In this document: positions 53,540-63,113 of the stretch, in pieces
Layout: the number at the start of each line of letters is the position of its first letter
Position numbering within the stretch: the first letter of the stretch is position 1
From: Bacillota bacterium
Lineage (GTDB): Bacteria; Bacillota; Clostridia; Christensenellales; Aristaeellaceae
Length of the DNA: 64,000 bases
Assembly (NCBI GenBank): GCA_023398575.1
Contig: JAEWSC010000094.1
Coordinates: 62,001-126,000 of the forward strand
Direction of reading: 5' to 3'
The notes under the pieces: model-generated
Seen by the model: the letters and a program-made list of their open reading frames with translations, nothing else
Database searches by the model: none
What the model was told of the DNA's origin: nothing
Translations under genes and position numbers: made by a program

Positions 53540-55333
53540 ATGAAAGCAAGGGTGTTTACCAAACGAAAAGGTCTCACCTTAAAACAAAAAATATTCTGGG
53601 GTTCGGCCGGCATATCTATCGGTTTAGTGCTGCTGGTTACCTTTTTTGCTATGAGAACCACCTATGATTCTTTGTATAACCAAGTTATCAGCTTACGAGA
53701 TATGAGTATCGGCTGGCTGGAGGAGAGGCTGGAATTGAGCCTCAAAGAGTATGCCGACCAATTTTACGCCCTGGAGGTGGATAAGCAGACCAAGGCAGAT
53801 ATCCAGCAATGGTGTACACCAGATGGCGAGCTGGACTACGCGGCCAGGTGGAGATTGATCACAGCGATCAACGCCATCATTAGCATGGATGCCAACATCA
53901 ACTCCATGGAGCTGTATAACCTTCAAAACGATACGGTATTGACCGCCAGGCGTTCCGGCGCCGGCCTTTCTGATACAGGGAGCCGTTTGGCCTATTGGAA
54001 AAGCCGTGATCCTTTACTGCAAACCAATATGGTGCTTATGCAGGAGGGCAATGAAATTCTGGTTATGCATCAAATTAACCGGTTTGAAACCAATACACCT
54101 CTGGCATTGGCGGTCATCCGCCTAAAACCGGCGGCTTTTGTGGATGTGATGAATACTATCCGATCCAGCGCCGATGAATCGCTGCTGATGATAAACGATG
54201 CCGGGCAGCTTGTGGCGGCAGCCTTTGACGGCACAAAACAATGGAGTGAACTCGAAATCGCACAACTGACCTCCGCTGTTCAAAAAGCGGGTGTCAAAGA
54301 AATCGCCTACAACAGCAATTATCTTTTCACAAGGCCGGTCAGCCGCGGCAAGCTGCGCGTACTACAAATGGTGCCTGGCACCGTCATCGCCTCACCGCTT
54401 CGGCAAACATTACTGGTTGGTTTGCTGGCCGCCGTGTTCGGCTTATTTGGCGCGCTGGGTTTAGCACTTCTATTCACACGTATCGTTAGCCGCCCTATTA
54501 TTCAATTGGCAGAGAAGATGCGCAATGTAACCATCCGGGACTACAACGCAAAGGAAGCTGCCGGTCCACGCACGGATGAAATTGGCCTGCTGGAGGACAG
54601 CTTTCATTTGATGATCGTCAGAAATCAGGAGCTTATTGCCCAGAAGTTCCAAACCAAAATAGAAAAGCGGTCGGCACAGCTTCGTGCCTTGCAAGCCCAG
54701 ATCAACCCACACTTTCTGTACAACACACTCCAGAGCATTGGTGGTATGGCCCTAAAAAAGAATGCGCCGGAAATCTATGGGGTGACTCTTGACTTGAGCG
54801 ATATACTGCGCTATTCCTTAAGCTTCTCCAAGGAAATGGTGCCCTTGAAGGAGGAAATCAAGTATCTTGACAGTTATCTTTCTATACAGAACCAGCGGTT
54901 TTTAGGCCGTATCAAGGTCAGCCGGGATATCGAAGAAGAATGCCAGCAGGTGCTGATTCCCAAGCTGATTCTGCAGCCCATGGTAGAAAACAGCCTGGAG
55001 CACGGCCTAGCGGAAAAGCCCGGCACCTGGGAGTTAGGCCTTTGCGCACGGATGGTGAATGATGGCGATATGCTTTTGTCCATTACAGACAACGGCTTGG
55101 GCATGTCCCAGGAACGGCTTTCGTATATACACGAGGAGTTGAGTAAAGGCGCCGAAAACGCCATTGCTGCCGGTGCGCATATCGGGCTGAATAACGTAAA
55201 TTCCAGAATCCGCCTGAAATTCGGATCGCCCTATGGTGTAGGCATTGAAAGCAGCCCTGGCGGGGGCACTACTGTTACACTCTTGATTCGTGCTACCAAG
55301 GAGGGGGAAGTATGGCCTACAGCGTTGTCCTGA
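53540..55333 (+). CDS. YesM-like sensor histidine kinase
   Basis: A 597-residue membrane kinase. One segment at about 16-40 and a second at about 292-315 enclose an external sensing domain of 250 residues. A HAMP linker (RPIIQLAEKMRNVTIRD) leads to the His_kinase domain with the phospho-acceptor in QINPHFLYNTLQSI near residue 391, then HATPase (MVENSLEHGL, DNGLGM, GGGTTVTL). This is the YesM class that pairs with AraC-type regulators and controls sugar or pectin uptake. The response regulator begins before this gene ends, so they are co-expressed. Confidence 0.92.
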   Translation: MKARVFTKRKGLTLKQKIFWGSAGISIGLVLLVTFFAMRTTYDSLYNQVISLRDMSIGWLEERLELSLKEYADQFYALEVDKQTKADIQQWCTPDGELDYAARWRLITAINAIISMDANINSMELYNLQNDTVLTARRSGAGLSDTGSRLAYWKSRDPLLQTNMVLMQEGNEILVMHQINRFETNTPLALAVIRLKPAAFVDVMNTIRSSADESLLMINDAGQLVAAAFDGTKQWSELEIAQLTSAVQKAGVKEIAYNSNYLFTRPVSRGKLRVLQMVPGTVIASPLRQTLLVGLLAAVFGLFGALGLALLFTRIVSRPIIQLAEKMRNVTIRDYNAKEAAGPRTDEIGLLEDSFHLMIVRNQELIAQKFQTKIEKRSAQLRALQAQINPHFLYNTLQSIGGMALKKNAPEIYGVTLDLSDILRYSLSFSKEMVPLKEEIKYLDSYLSIQNQRFLGRIKVSRDIEEECQQVLIPKLILQPMVENSLEHGLAEKPGTWELGLCARMVNDGDMLLSITDNGLGMSQERLSYIHEELSKGAENAIAAGAHIGLNNVNSRIRLKFGSPYGVGIESSPGGGTTVTLLIRATKEGEVWPTALS

Positions 55334-56409
55334 TTGATGATGAACCCTGGACCCGGGAGGTCATTAAAAGCCTTGGAAAATGGGGAGAACTGGGATTATT
55401 TGTCGCAGGCGAAGCTTCCGACGGCGAGTATGGGCTGGAATTGATTAGGCGTATTAAGCCGGATATTATTTTGACCGATATCAAAATGCCGCACATGGAT
55501 GGCATTACGCTTTTGAAAAAAGTACGTGAAACAGATCAGCGCGCAAGAATGATTGTGATCAGCGGCTATGACAATTTCGATTTTGCACGCAGCGCCATGC
55601 GCCTTGGCGTGACGGATTATCTACTCAAACCAGTCAAACCGGAAGAACTAAATACCCAGCTTGCCCGCTGCGTTGCAGAATTGGATATGTTTCAAAGTAT
55701 TCAGCCCGAACAGCCCGAAGGGATGGACGGTTTCCTGAAAATCAGTTGGATTGGTGATTATCTGGCACAGCGTACTGCTTTGATGGCGTGCATGCGCACA
55801 AATCAGCCGGAGGTGCTTGCAGCCTGCTTTGAACGGCTGCTTTTGCTGCCCGAGAAAAAAGGCGAGGAGGACCTGCCCAAAGGCCTGCTTGTCGCGCTAT
55901 ATTACGATTTGATGGGGGCGCTGCAGCGGCATATTGCGGGAGATGGCTTTACAGTGTCGGAAGTGCTGGATAATTCAGATTCCGCCTTTGTGTTCAGCCG
56001 CGAAACCACATATCAGATTGTTCTGAGCCATATATGCAAGGTCTACCTTCAGGCGATGGAGGGCATGGAAAAGCTGATACGCACACGAAACCGCCTGGAT
56101 ATGAACAGTGTTGTCAAGTATATTTGCGACAATGCACAAAGAGGCATCACCTTGGAAGAAACGGCAGTCCGGTTTTATGTGACCCGGGAGTATTTGAGCA
56201 AGGCCTTCAAAAGCCATACCGGCGACAATTTTTCAGACTATGTTATGCGCTTGCGCATGGCAAAGGCAAAGGAGCTTTTGTGCAGTCTATGCGTGTCCCC
56301 CAAGGATGCCGGTGAAATGACCGGCTTTTCAGACCCGGCACACTTTTATAAAGCATTTAAGCGCTTTTATGGGATAACCCCTGGAGAAATGGCAAAATCA
56401 GGTGGATAA
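55312..56409 (+). CDS. YesN-like AraC-family response regulator
   Basis: A 365-residue regulator. The receiver (about 1-120) has the acidic pair IDDEPW, phospho-acceptor Asp56 in DIILTDIKMPHMDG and the lysine in LLKPVKPEEL near 107. A variable middle precedes the AraC double helix-turn-helix (about 262-362: ITLEETAVRFYVTREYLSKAFK and later GFSDPAHFYKAFKRF). It should be phosphorylated by the overlapping kinase and activate the sugar-ABC operon that follows 120 bases downstream. Confidence 0.93.
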   Translation: MAYSVVLIDDEPWTREVIKSLGKWGELGLFVAGEASDGEYGLELIRRIKPDIILTDIKMPHMDGITLLKKVRETDQRARMIVISGYDNFDFARSAMRLGVTDYLLKPVKPEELNTQLARCVAELDMFQSIQPEQPEGMDGFLKISWIGDYLAQRTALMACMRTNQPEVLAACFERLLLLPEKKGEEDLPKGLLVALYYDLMGALQRHIAGDGFTVSEVLDNSDSAFVFSRETTYQIVLSHICKVYLQAMEGMEKLIRTRNRLDMNSVVKYICDNAQRGITLEETAVRFYVTREYLSKAFKSHTGDNFSDYVMRLRMAKAKELLCSLCVSPKDAGEMTGFSDPAHFYKAFKRFYGITPGEMAKSGG

Positions 56410-56426
56410 TGGCCGTCCTTTACAAA

Positions 56427-56484
56427 TTGACAATATATGAGGCCATGATTTGACAATGCAAATTACATAGCCAACACCTATAAT
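56427..56484 (+). promoter_or_regulatory. Activator-dependent promoter of sugar operon with TTGACAAT repeats
   Basis: TATAAT at 56479-56484 has no proper -35 element at the expected spacing. Upstream, TTGACAAT occurs twice (56427-56434 and 56450-56457), 23 bases apart, about two helical turns. This fits a promoter that needs an AraC-type activator bound at direct repeats. The binding is inferred. Confidence 0.5.
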
Positions 56485-56529
56485 CAAACTACCGAATGTG
56501 ACCGGGCAAAAATTTTAAGGAGGAACACC

Positions 56530-57774
56530 ATGAAGAAAATGGCCGTTTTAACCCTTGCCCTCATCCTGGCGCTATCCCTATGCGCGCCGGCGATGGCAGC
56601 AACCGCCCCCCGTGAGGCAGAGCTCAACATCATGATGAGCTTTCCCCAGTACATGGACCAGTGGCAAACCTATGTAGAACAGTTTGAAGCCAAAATGCTG
56701 ACCGAAGAGAACGTAAAGGTGAAAGTTACACTGGAAATGCCCAGCTCCGACCAGTACGAAAGCGTGCTGCAGGCCCGCCTGGCGGGGGATGACGCCCCCG
56801 ACCTTTATACCCTGCACAGCAACAACATCAGCCTGTATAACAAGGCCGGTCATTTGACGGATCTGAGCGGCGAAGCTCTGGCCGCCAAGATTTACGAAAA
56901 TGTGAAGGCAACCGTTTCTTTGGATGGCAAACTGTTGGCCGTGCCGATTGAGAGCCAGGCCTGGGGCGTGTTGTACAACAAAACCATCTTCGAAGATTGC
57001 GGCCTGACCCCGCCAAATACACTGACCGAATTGAAGGCCGTTTGTGAAGCATTGAAAGCCAAGGGCTATACCCCCTTCATGCTGGCTTATCAGGAGCAGT
57101 GGGTTCCCCAATTGATGACTGCCCTGACCTTGGGCGGCAAGGTTTCCGGCGAAATACCTGATTGGGTAGACCGGATGTACAAAGATGAAGGCTCTTATGC
57201 CGAAGTCCGCGACATCTTTGGACCCATCGACGTGATTATGCAAAACGGCACCGAGCGCGCCATGGAAGAAGGCTCTCAGGCTGGCGCTGCGGATTTCGCA
57301 GTGGGCAAAGCCGCCATGTTTGTTCAGGGCACCTGGGCCGCCGGCACCATTATGGAAACCAACCCTGAGATGAAGCTGGGCGTATTCCCGCTGCCGGTGA
57401 ACGACAATCCCGAATGCACCCGCGTGAATCTGTCCACCTCCACCACCATGGCTGTGTACCCTGGCAGCAAGGAAATGGATCTGGCCCTCAAGTTCGCCAA
57501 CTATGTGCTGGACGACAAGGATTCCAGCGCCTTGTTCCAGAGCTGCGTGTTTAATCCCCTGGCTACGGTACACACCTTTGAATCCCAGTCCTGGGTGGCC
57601 GATGCTGCCAGCTACGTGGCTCAGGGCCGCGCTTATCAGGACCTGGTGCTGCCCAACGCCGTCACTGACGAGCAGGGCAAGCTGCTGCAGGAATACTATG
57701 TAGGCACTGTGACCCAGGACCAGTTTATCGAGCGGATGGACAAAGCCTTCCAGAATGCCAACAAACTGAATTAG
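56530..57774 (+). CDS. Extracellular solute-binding protein (sugar, family 1)
   Basis: A 414-residue binding protein of the maltose/multi-sugar type: EAELNIMMSFPQ after the signal, AVPIESQAWGVLYNKTIFEDCGL near 135-157 and ALKFANYVLDDKDSSAL near 318. The signal peptide ends around AMAA. The cysteine in LSLC lacks a standard lipobox, which is unusual, since Gram-positive binding proteins are normally lipid-anchored; it may be released or use an atypical box. AGGAGG precedes the ATG. It delivers ligand to the two permeases downstream. Confidence 0.9.
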   Translation: MKKMAVLTLALILALSLCAPAMAATAPREAELNIMMSFPQYMDQWQTYVEQFEAKMLTEENVKVKVTLEMPSSDQYESVLQARLAGDDAPDLYTLHSNNISLYNKAGHLTDLSGEALAAKIYENVKATVSLDGKLLAVPIESQAWGVLYNKTIFEDCGLTPPNTLTELKAVCEALKAKGYTPFMLAYQEQWVPQLMTALTLGGKVSGEIPDWVDRMYKDEGSYAEVRDIFGPIDVIMQNGTERAMEEGSQAGAADFAVGKAAMFVQGTWAAGTIMETNPEMKLGVFPLPVNDNPECTRVNLSTSTTMAVYPGSKEMDLALKFANYVLDDKDSSALFQSCVFNPLATVHTFESQSWVADAASYVAQGRAYQDLVLPNAVTDEQGKLLQEYYVGTVTQDQFIERMDKAFQNANKLN

Positions 57775-57795
57775 TATATCACCCCACAAACAACG

Positions 57796-57828
57796 CTGCG
57801 GGCAGCAGGCACCGCCTGCTGCCCGCAG
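57796..57828 (+). terminator. Strong hairpin between binding protein and permease
   Basis: A 14-base perfect stem (57796-57809, 57815-57828; one more pair closes a three-base loop). It lacks a T run of the usual length. In sugar operons such intercistronic stems protect or attenuate transcripts so that more binding protein is made than permease. Confidence 0.75.
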
Positions 57829-57867
57829 TTTATTCTTCCATATTCGCAAAGGAAGGGAGGGGTTCTG

Positions 57868-58746
57868 TTGAAAACAAAGGCACGGCAGAATTTGCAGCTA
57901 TTACTGTTTGTATTCCCCGCTCTTCTGGTTTACATTGCCTTCAAGCTGTTTCCCGCCGCATCCGGCCTTTACTATGCTATGACCGACTGGAACGGCATCA
58001 GCAAAACCTTTCAATTCGTTGGCCTTAGCAATTTTGAAGAAATTCTTTCAGATACTTATTTCTGGAATGCCATGACCTTTACAGCGAAGTACGTGGTTGT
58101 CATGGTCCTTCTGGCCAATGTGTGTGCCATGACGCTGGCAGTGGTCATCGAATCCCGCAGGCGGATGAAGGGATTTTTCCGAACCGTATTTTACATGCCC
58201 AACATGATCAGCATGGTCATTGGCGGGTATATGTGGATGTTTATTTTTACCAAGGTGCTGTACTACATGGCTGACCATTGGGGTTTTGCATTCCTTGACC
58301 ATTCCTGGATCGGCGATCCCAATTACGCCTTTATCGCCATTATCACTGTGTCCATTTGGGGTATTGCCGGATACTTGATGATTATTTACATGGCCGCGCT
58401 GCAGGGGGTATCCCCCCAACTGACCGAAGCTGCCAAGCTGGATGGTGCCAACGCCTGGCAGGTGTTCTGGCGTGTGGTGTTCCCCATGATCACACCCGCT
58501 TTGACGATTTGCGTTTTCTGGACATTGAACGCCTCTTTTCAGGTGTTCGACGTCATTTACACACTGACTGGCGGCGGGCCTGGACGGGCCACCCAAGCCG
58601 TAGCAGTGAACATATATGAAGAAGCCTTCCGCGGCAACGTACGTTATGGCTATGCCACCGCCAAATCCACCGTGTTGTTTCTGTGTGTGCTAATCATCAC
58701 CATGGTACAGCTTCGGCTGATGAAAGGCAGGGAGCAGGAATTATGA
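57868..58746 (+). CDS. Sugar ABC transporter permease (MalF-like)
   Basis: A 292-residue permease with six membrane segments. The cytoplasmic EAA loop reads GVSPQLTEAAKLDGANAWQVF near 177-197. The start is TTG, 4 to 5 bases after GGGAGGGG. Its stop overlaps the ATG of the second permease (ATGA). No ATPase gene is present in the operon. Confidence 0.9.
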   Translation: MKTKARQNLQLLLFVFPALLVYIAFKLFPAASGLYYAMTDWNGISKTFQFVGLSNFEEILSDTYFWNAMTFTAKYVVVMVLLANVCAMTLAVVIESRRRMKGFFRTVFYMPNMISMVIGGYMWMFIFTKVLYYMADHWGFAFLDHSWIGDPNYAFIAIITVSIWGIAGYLMIIYMAALQGVSPQLTEAAKLDGANAWQVFWRVVFPMITPALTICVFWTLNASFQVFDVIYTLTGGGPGRATQAVAVNIYEEAFRGNVRYGYATAKSTVLFLCVLIITMVQLRLMKGREQEL

Positions 58747-59573
58747 AAACGAAAAAGCGCATTTTTGATACTGCTGCCTATGCCTTTTTATCCCTGGCCG
58801 CATTTTTTTGCCTGTTTCCGCTGTTGATGGCACTGATGAACTCGTTCAAAACCAATGGTGAGCTATTGGTAAACGTGATGTCATTGCCCAAAAGCTTAAA
58901 ACTGGATAACTATCTACGGACACTGGACAAGATGCACTACTTCCGCTCGCTTTTGAACACCGTAACACTGGCAGTGTGCGGCGTGGGAATGATCGTGCTC
59001 TTTTCGTCCCTGGCCGGCTGGCGGCTGTGCCGTGTCAAAACAAAGCTGTCCGCCTTTTTGTTTTCTCTGTTTGTGTTCTCCATGCTAATCCCCTTCAGCT
59101 CTATCATGATTCCCCTGTATAGAGTGGTACTGACACTTGGCATCAAAAATTCGCTGCTTGGCCTTTCGTTTGTATATGCCGGTCTTGGGGTGAGCATGGC
59201 CATCTTTTTGTATCATGGCTTTGTAAAGGGTATTCCTTATGAGTTGGAAGAGGCTGCCGCCATCGATGGCTGCGGGTTACTTACCACCTTCTTTCGTGTG
59301 CTGATGCCGCTGTTAACTCCCATTACCGCTACGGTGGTCATTACCAACGTGCTATGGGTATGGAATGATTTTTTGCTGCCGCTGATTGTGGTCAGCCGGA
59401 ATGAGAAGTACACGCTTCTCCTTTCCACCAACACACTGTTTGGGCAGTACCAAAGCGATTGGACAGCCATTTTAAGCGCGCTGATCTTGGCCGCCGTACC
59501 AATGATTTTATTCTATGGCCTTTTTCAAAAACGAATTTTACAGGGCATTGCCGATGGCGCGGTGAAAGGGTGA
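58743..59573 (+). CDS. Sugar ABC transporter permease (MalG-like)
   Basis: A 276-residue permease with six segments and the EAA loop GIPYELEEAAAIDGCGLLTTF near 163-183. It pairs with the preceding MalF-like subunit. It ends in GIADGAVKG, the usual C-terminus of MalG-type proteins. The GH5 gene starts 4 bases after its stop. Confidence 0.92.
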   Translation: MKTKKRIFDTAAYAFLSLAAFFCLFPLLMALMNSFKTNGELLVNVMSLPKSLKLDNYLRTLDKMHYFRSLLNTVTLAVCGVGMIVLFSSLAGWRLCRVKTKLSAFLFSLFVFSMLIPFSSIMIPLYRVVLTLGIKNSLLGLSFVYAGLGVSMAIFLYHGFVKGIPYELEEAAAIDGCGLLTTFFRVLMPLLTPITATVVITNVLWVWNDFLLPLIVVSRNEKYTLLLSTNTLFGQYQSDWTAILSALILAAVPMILFYGLFQKRILQGIADGAVKG

Positions 59574-59577
59574 TACG

Positions 59578-61104
59578 ATGGGTTATATAAAAGCAGCAGG
59601 GCAAGATATTATGCTGGATGGCAAGCCCTTCCTTCTCCGCGGTTTTGGCCTGGGTGGATGGCTGCTTCCTGAAGGGTATATGTGGAAGCTGTACGGCAAA
59701 TGCGATCGTCCCCGCCGAATGGAAGCGTTGATCGAGGGGCTCTGCGGTGAAGCTTACGCAAAGCGCTTCTGGCAAAAGTATTTTGACTGGTATATTACGG
59801 CCCGGGATATGGAGCTAATCAAAAATCAGGGCTTCAATTCCGTCCGCTTGCCGCTAAACGCACGCCATTTGGGGGAAGAAGAGACCCTTGCCCGCATAGA
59901 CAACCTAATTGCGTGGTGCAGGAAGCTTGGTCTATTTGCCATTCTGGATATGCATGGCGCACCGGGCGGCCAGACAGGCACGAACATCGACGACTGCGAA
60001 AACGACCGGCCGGAGCTGTTTGAAAAGGATGCGCATCAGCAGGAATTGATCGACCTGTGGCGCATGCTGGCCCGCCGCTATAAGGACGAAACGGCGGTGG
60101 CTGGATATGATCTCCTCAACGAGCCGCTTCCACAATGGTTTAGCAGCCACAATGCATCGGTGCTGCCGCTGTATCGTAGACTTACTCAAGCTATCCGGGA
60201 AGAGGACAACAATCACATGATCATTGTAGAGGGCGTGCATTGGGCTACGGATTTTTCCATCTTTGAGGCTTTGGAAAACGAACCTTTGGATGACAATTGC
60301 ATGCTTCAATTTCACAAATACTGGTCCAACCCCGACAGGGAAAGCATCACGCCGTACCTGAATTTCCGGGAACAGCTGAACATGCCGCTTTTTATGGGAG
60401 AGGGCGGAGAAAACAACCTGCCCTGGTATGCGGCTGTATTCCCGCTGTATGAGCGCGAAAATATCTCCTGGTCATTTTGGAGTTACAAGAAAATGGACTG
60501 CAAAAATTCCCCCATCACCTTCCCTATGCCCCATGGCTGGGACGATTTGATCCGCCACCTGGATGGTGAACTAGAGCTAAGTTCAGACCATGCGGAGCAA
60601 ATTTTTGACGGCTTTTTACATGCCATTGCCACCCCACAAATGAATCATGATGTATTTCGTGCCCTGAGGCGTCAACCTCCCCTGACCATCCCCGCAGAGC
60701 ATTACGATAACTGCAAAGCTGTTTCAAACAGGCTTCCCGGCGCAGATTACAGGGTGACAGACAGTATGACAATCCAGTTTCTTAACGGCAAAACCGGCGA
60801 GCCCAACTACCAGCGCTATGGCGGAGAGGACCAGCCGGAGGAGGAGAACCTGATTCTGCGGCTATTTACAGGCGATAGCGCAACATATCGCCTTTCAGGC
60901 GGTAAGGATATCAATATCACGCTAACCGCAAAAGGGCCCGGCCGAATCTGTTTGCAGGCGGGCAATTGGCAGGAAACCGTTGTAATTTTATCTGAGTGGA
61001 AAAAACATTCGCTGATCTATGGCGATGACAGCACCGGCAGCGTAGAGCTTTCGGTAACTTGCATTGCGGGAGAAGTTTTGCTGGATGATATAGAAATTTG
61101 GTAG
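59578..61104 (+). CDS. GH5-family glycoside hydrolase, intracellular
   Basis: A 508-residue beta-glycosidase of the GH5/cellulase superfamily. The acid/base is Glu in YDLLNEPLPQW near residue 181 and the nucleophile Glu in LFMGEGGENN near 276; GFNSVRLPLNAR and DMHGAPGGQTG are family landmarks. The last 100 residues form a separate beta-rich module (YRVTDSMTIQF, LTAKGPGRICLQAG), perhaps carbohydrate-binding. There is no signal peptide. Placement directly after the permeases suggests it hydrolyses imported beta-linked oligosaccharides. The exact substrate is not readable. Confidence 0.88.
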   Translation: MGYIKAAGQDIMLDGKPFLLRGFGLGGWLLPEGYMWKLYGKCDRPRRMEALIEGLCGEAYAKRFWQKYFDWYITARDMELIKNQGFNSVRLPLNARHLGEEETLARIDNLIAWCRKLGLFAILDMHGAPGGQTGTNIDDCENDRPELFEKDAHQQELIDLWRMLARRYKDETAVAGYDLLNEPLPQWFSSHNASVLPLYRRLTQAIREEDNNHMIIVEGVHWATDFSIFEALENEPLDDNCMLQFHKYWSNPDRESITPYLNFREQLNMPLFMGEGGENNLPWYAAVFPLYERENISWSFWSYKKMDCKNSPITFPMPHGWDDLIRHLDGELELSSDHAEQIFDGFLHAIATPQMNHDVFRALRRQPPLTIPAEHYDNCKAVSNRLPGADYRVTDSMTIQFLNGKTGEPNYQRYGGEDQPEEENLILRLFTGDSATYRLSGGKDINITLTAKGPGRICLQAGNWQETVVILSEWKKHSLIYGDDSTGSVELSVTCIAGEVLLDDIEIW

Positions 61105-61124
61105 ACCTGCATGCCAAAAACAAA

Positions 61125-61148
61125 AGGAGCGCAATGGCATACGCTCCT
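61125..61148. terminator. Hairpin between convergent sugar operons
   Basis: AGGAGCG and CGCTCCT (61125-61131, 61142-61148) are followed by CTTTAG on the plus strand and TTTTG on the minus strand. Confidence 0.7.
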
Positions 61149-61159
61149 CTTTAGTATCG

Positions 61160-62032
61160 TTATCCTTTCACTGAGCCGGCAGTCATGCCCTTTACCAATT
61201 TATCTTGCAGTATGCAAAACAATATGATCATAGGTAGAACCGCAAGTACAAGAACGGTAAGTATGACAGGAATGTTCATGGAATTTTCGCCTTTGTAATT
61301 GTTCATCGCCATGGGGAGCGTTTGCACCTTTGCCGACTGGGTCAGCGTCTTGACAAAGGCGAACTCATTCCAGTAATTAATACCATTATAAATGCAGAGT
61401 GTAGATATCCCCGGTTTTGACAAGGGTAGAATTATGCTGAAAAAATTGCGGAACTTTCCGCATCCATCAATCTCTGCGGCTTGTTCAATTTCCTGGGGTA
61501 TGCTGCGCATAAAGTTCGTCAGTATGAATACCGACATAGGTAGTGAAAAGGCAACATACGGACCGGGCAGAGCCCAAATGGTATCATACAGTTTGAAGTC
61601 GATGGTCATTTTAAAAACAGGAATCAGCGTTACATGCATTGGAATTGACATGCACGCGATGATAAATCCATAAAGAGCGCCGCGCATTTTGAACTTCATT
61701 CTGGAAAGCGGATATGAGGCGAAGGTGGATAGCACTACCATCAGCAGCAATGATACTGAAGTAACAACGACGCTGCGCAGGAAATAGCCCATAAAATCGC
61801 CATTTAGAACAATTTTATAGTTGTCAAAGTTCAAGCTTTCCGGCAGTGCAAATACACCAGACACAAGCATTTCAAATTGACCTTTAAACGAGTTTAGCAC
61901 CATAAATACAAAGGGTGTAAATGTAACTAGCAGCCAGAAAACGGCCAATACCATGCCCATAGACCAGGCAACGGCTTTCTTTATGTCCACTCCATGCTTA
62001 ATGCGCGCCATTTCGTTCACTTTTACGCTCAT
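61160..62032 (-). CDS. Sugar ABC transporter permease (MalG-like), second system
   Basis: A 290-residue permease starting MSVKVNEMARIKHG, with six segments and the EAA loop IPQEIEQAAEIDGCGKFRNFF near 180-200, ending MTAGSVKG. GGGAGGAA precedes the ATG at 62032. Its start overlaps the end of the partner permease by a few bases. Confidence 0.92.
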   Translation of the reverse strand: MSVKVNEMARIKHGVDIKKAVAWSMGMVLAVFWLLVTFTPFVFMVLNSFKGQFEMLVSGVFALPESLNFDNYKIVLNGDFMGYFLRSVVVTSVSLLLMVVLSTFASYPLSRMKFKMRGALYGFIIACMSIPMHVTLIPVFKMTIDFKLYDTIWALPGPYVAFSLPMSVFILTNFMRSIPQEIEQAAEIDGCGKFRNFFSIILPLSKPGISTLCIYNGINYWNEFAFVKTLTQSAKVQTLPMAMNNYKGENSMNIPVILTVLVLAVLPMIILFCILQDKLVKGMTAGSVKG

Positions 62033-62033
62033 T

Positions 62034-62939
62034 CTACGCTTCCTCCCTTCCTGACAGTATCTTGCGAATAACGACTGCAATGGTAGTAATAAGTACGAAC
62101 ATGCCAAACGCAACCGCTGATCCATACCCCATTTTGAAGTATTTAAAAGATGTGCTGTACATGTATGTACCCATAAGGTCAGTAGCGTTGCCAGGCCCGC
62201 CGCCTGTCATAACATATACAAGATCAAAATATTTCAGTGATCCGATGAGCGATAGAATGCATGCAGACTTGATGGTGGGCAGCAGCATAGGTATGGCTAC
62301 ATGCCAAACATATCTCGTACGTGTAGCTCCATCGATCAATGCGGCTTCAAAAATGTCTGTATCAAAACTGCTGTATCCGGCAATGAAGTAGACCATGTAA
62401 AACGGCGTAAACTGCCATGCGATAACACCGATTACTGTATAGAGCGCCTTTTGAGGATCGCCCAGCAAGTCAATGTTTTTTCCGCCAAAAAAATTGGATA
62501 TGGTTGAAATCAAGCCTCCATTGGTAGCCAAAGCATACTGAAACAAAAAACCAATAGCAACTGATGACATCAGCAAAGGCAAAAACCATACAATCTTGAA
62601 AAGGTTGAATTTTCTGCCGCCAGCATCCAGAAAGGTCGCCAAAAGAAATCCAATAGGTATTTGGATAAAAATAGACAGAATCATGATCATTACATTGTTT
62701 CTGAAGGAAAACCAAAACCGATTGTCTGATAATAGCACCCGCCAATTTTCAAAACCCACAAAGGTTCGCTTCGCAGCTATGCCATTCCACTCAAATAAGC
62801 TTATGCGGAAAGTATCAAAAATGGGGTAAACAATGAAAACTGCCATCAACAGCAGCGCTGGTGTGATAAATACGGCTGCTGCAACAACGGTGCTGTGATG
62901 CCTTTTCCTTTGTAATGATAGTCCATGCTCATGGTGCAA
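62034..62939 (-). CDS. Sugar ABC transporter permease (MalF-like), second system
   Basis: A 301-residue permease with six segments and the EAA loop TDIFEAALIDGATRTRYVW near 195-213. Only non-ATG starts fit the ribosome site: a TTG at 62939 lies 7 bases after GGGGGG and gives the usual short N-terminal tail, so I chose it, with moderate certainty. It follows the binding-protein gene on the same strand. Confidence 0.85.
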   Translation of the reverse strand: MHHEHGLSLQRKRHHSTVVAAAVFITPALLLMAVFIVYPIFDTFRISLFEWNGIAAKRTFVGFENWRVLLSDNRFWFSFRNNVMIMILSIFIQIPIGFLLATFLDAGGRKFNLFKIVWFLPLLMSSVAIGFLFQYALATNGGLISTISNFFGGKNIDLLGDPQKALYTVIGVIAWQFTPFYMVYFIAGYSSFDTDIFEAALIDGATRTRYVWHVAIPMLLPTIKSACILSLIGSLKYFDLVYVMTGGGPGNATDLMGTYMYSTSFKYFKMGYGSAVAFGMFVLITTIAVVIRKILSGREEA

Positions 62940-62982
62940 GCATAATCCCCCCAAATACAATTTCCATAACCCGATTGATAAA

Positions 62983-63016
62983 CTGCGGCCTGCAGACATT
63001 TTTCTGAAGGCCGCAG
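62983..63016 (-). terminator. Intercistronic hairpin of second sugar operon
   Basis: CTGCGGCCT and AGGCCGCAG (62983-62991, 63008-63016) lie between the binding-protein and permease genes, the same place as the hairpin at 57796-57828. Confidence 0.7.
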
Positions 63017-63113
63017 CTATTTCACTATTGCATTGCTCAGGGCTTACACACCGGCCGCATCATTGCTTATGAATAATGCGGTGCCGGTGAGAAAAACCCC
63101 AAGACTTCTTGCC

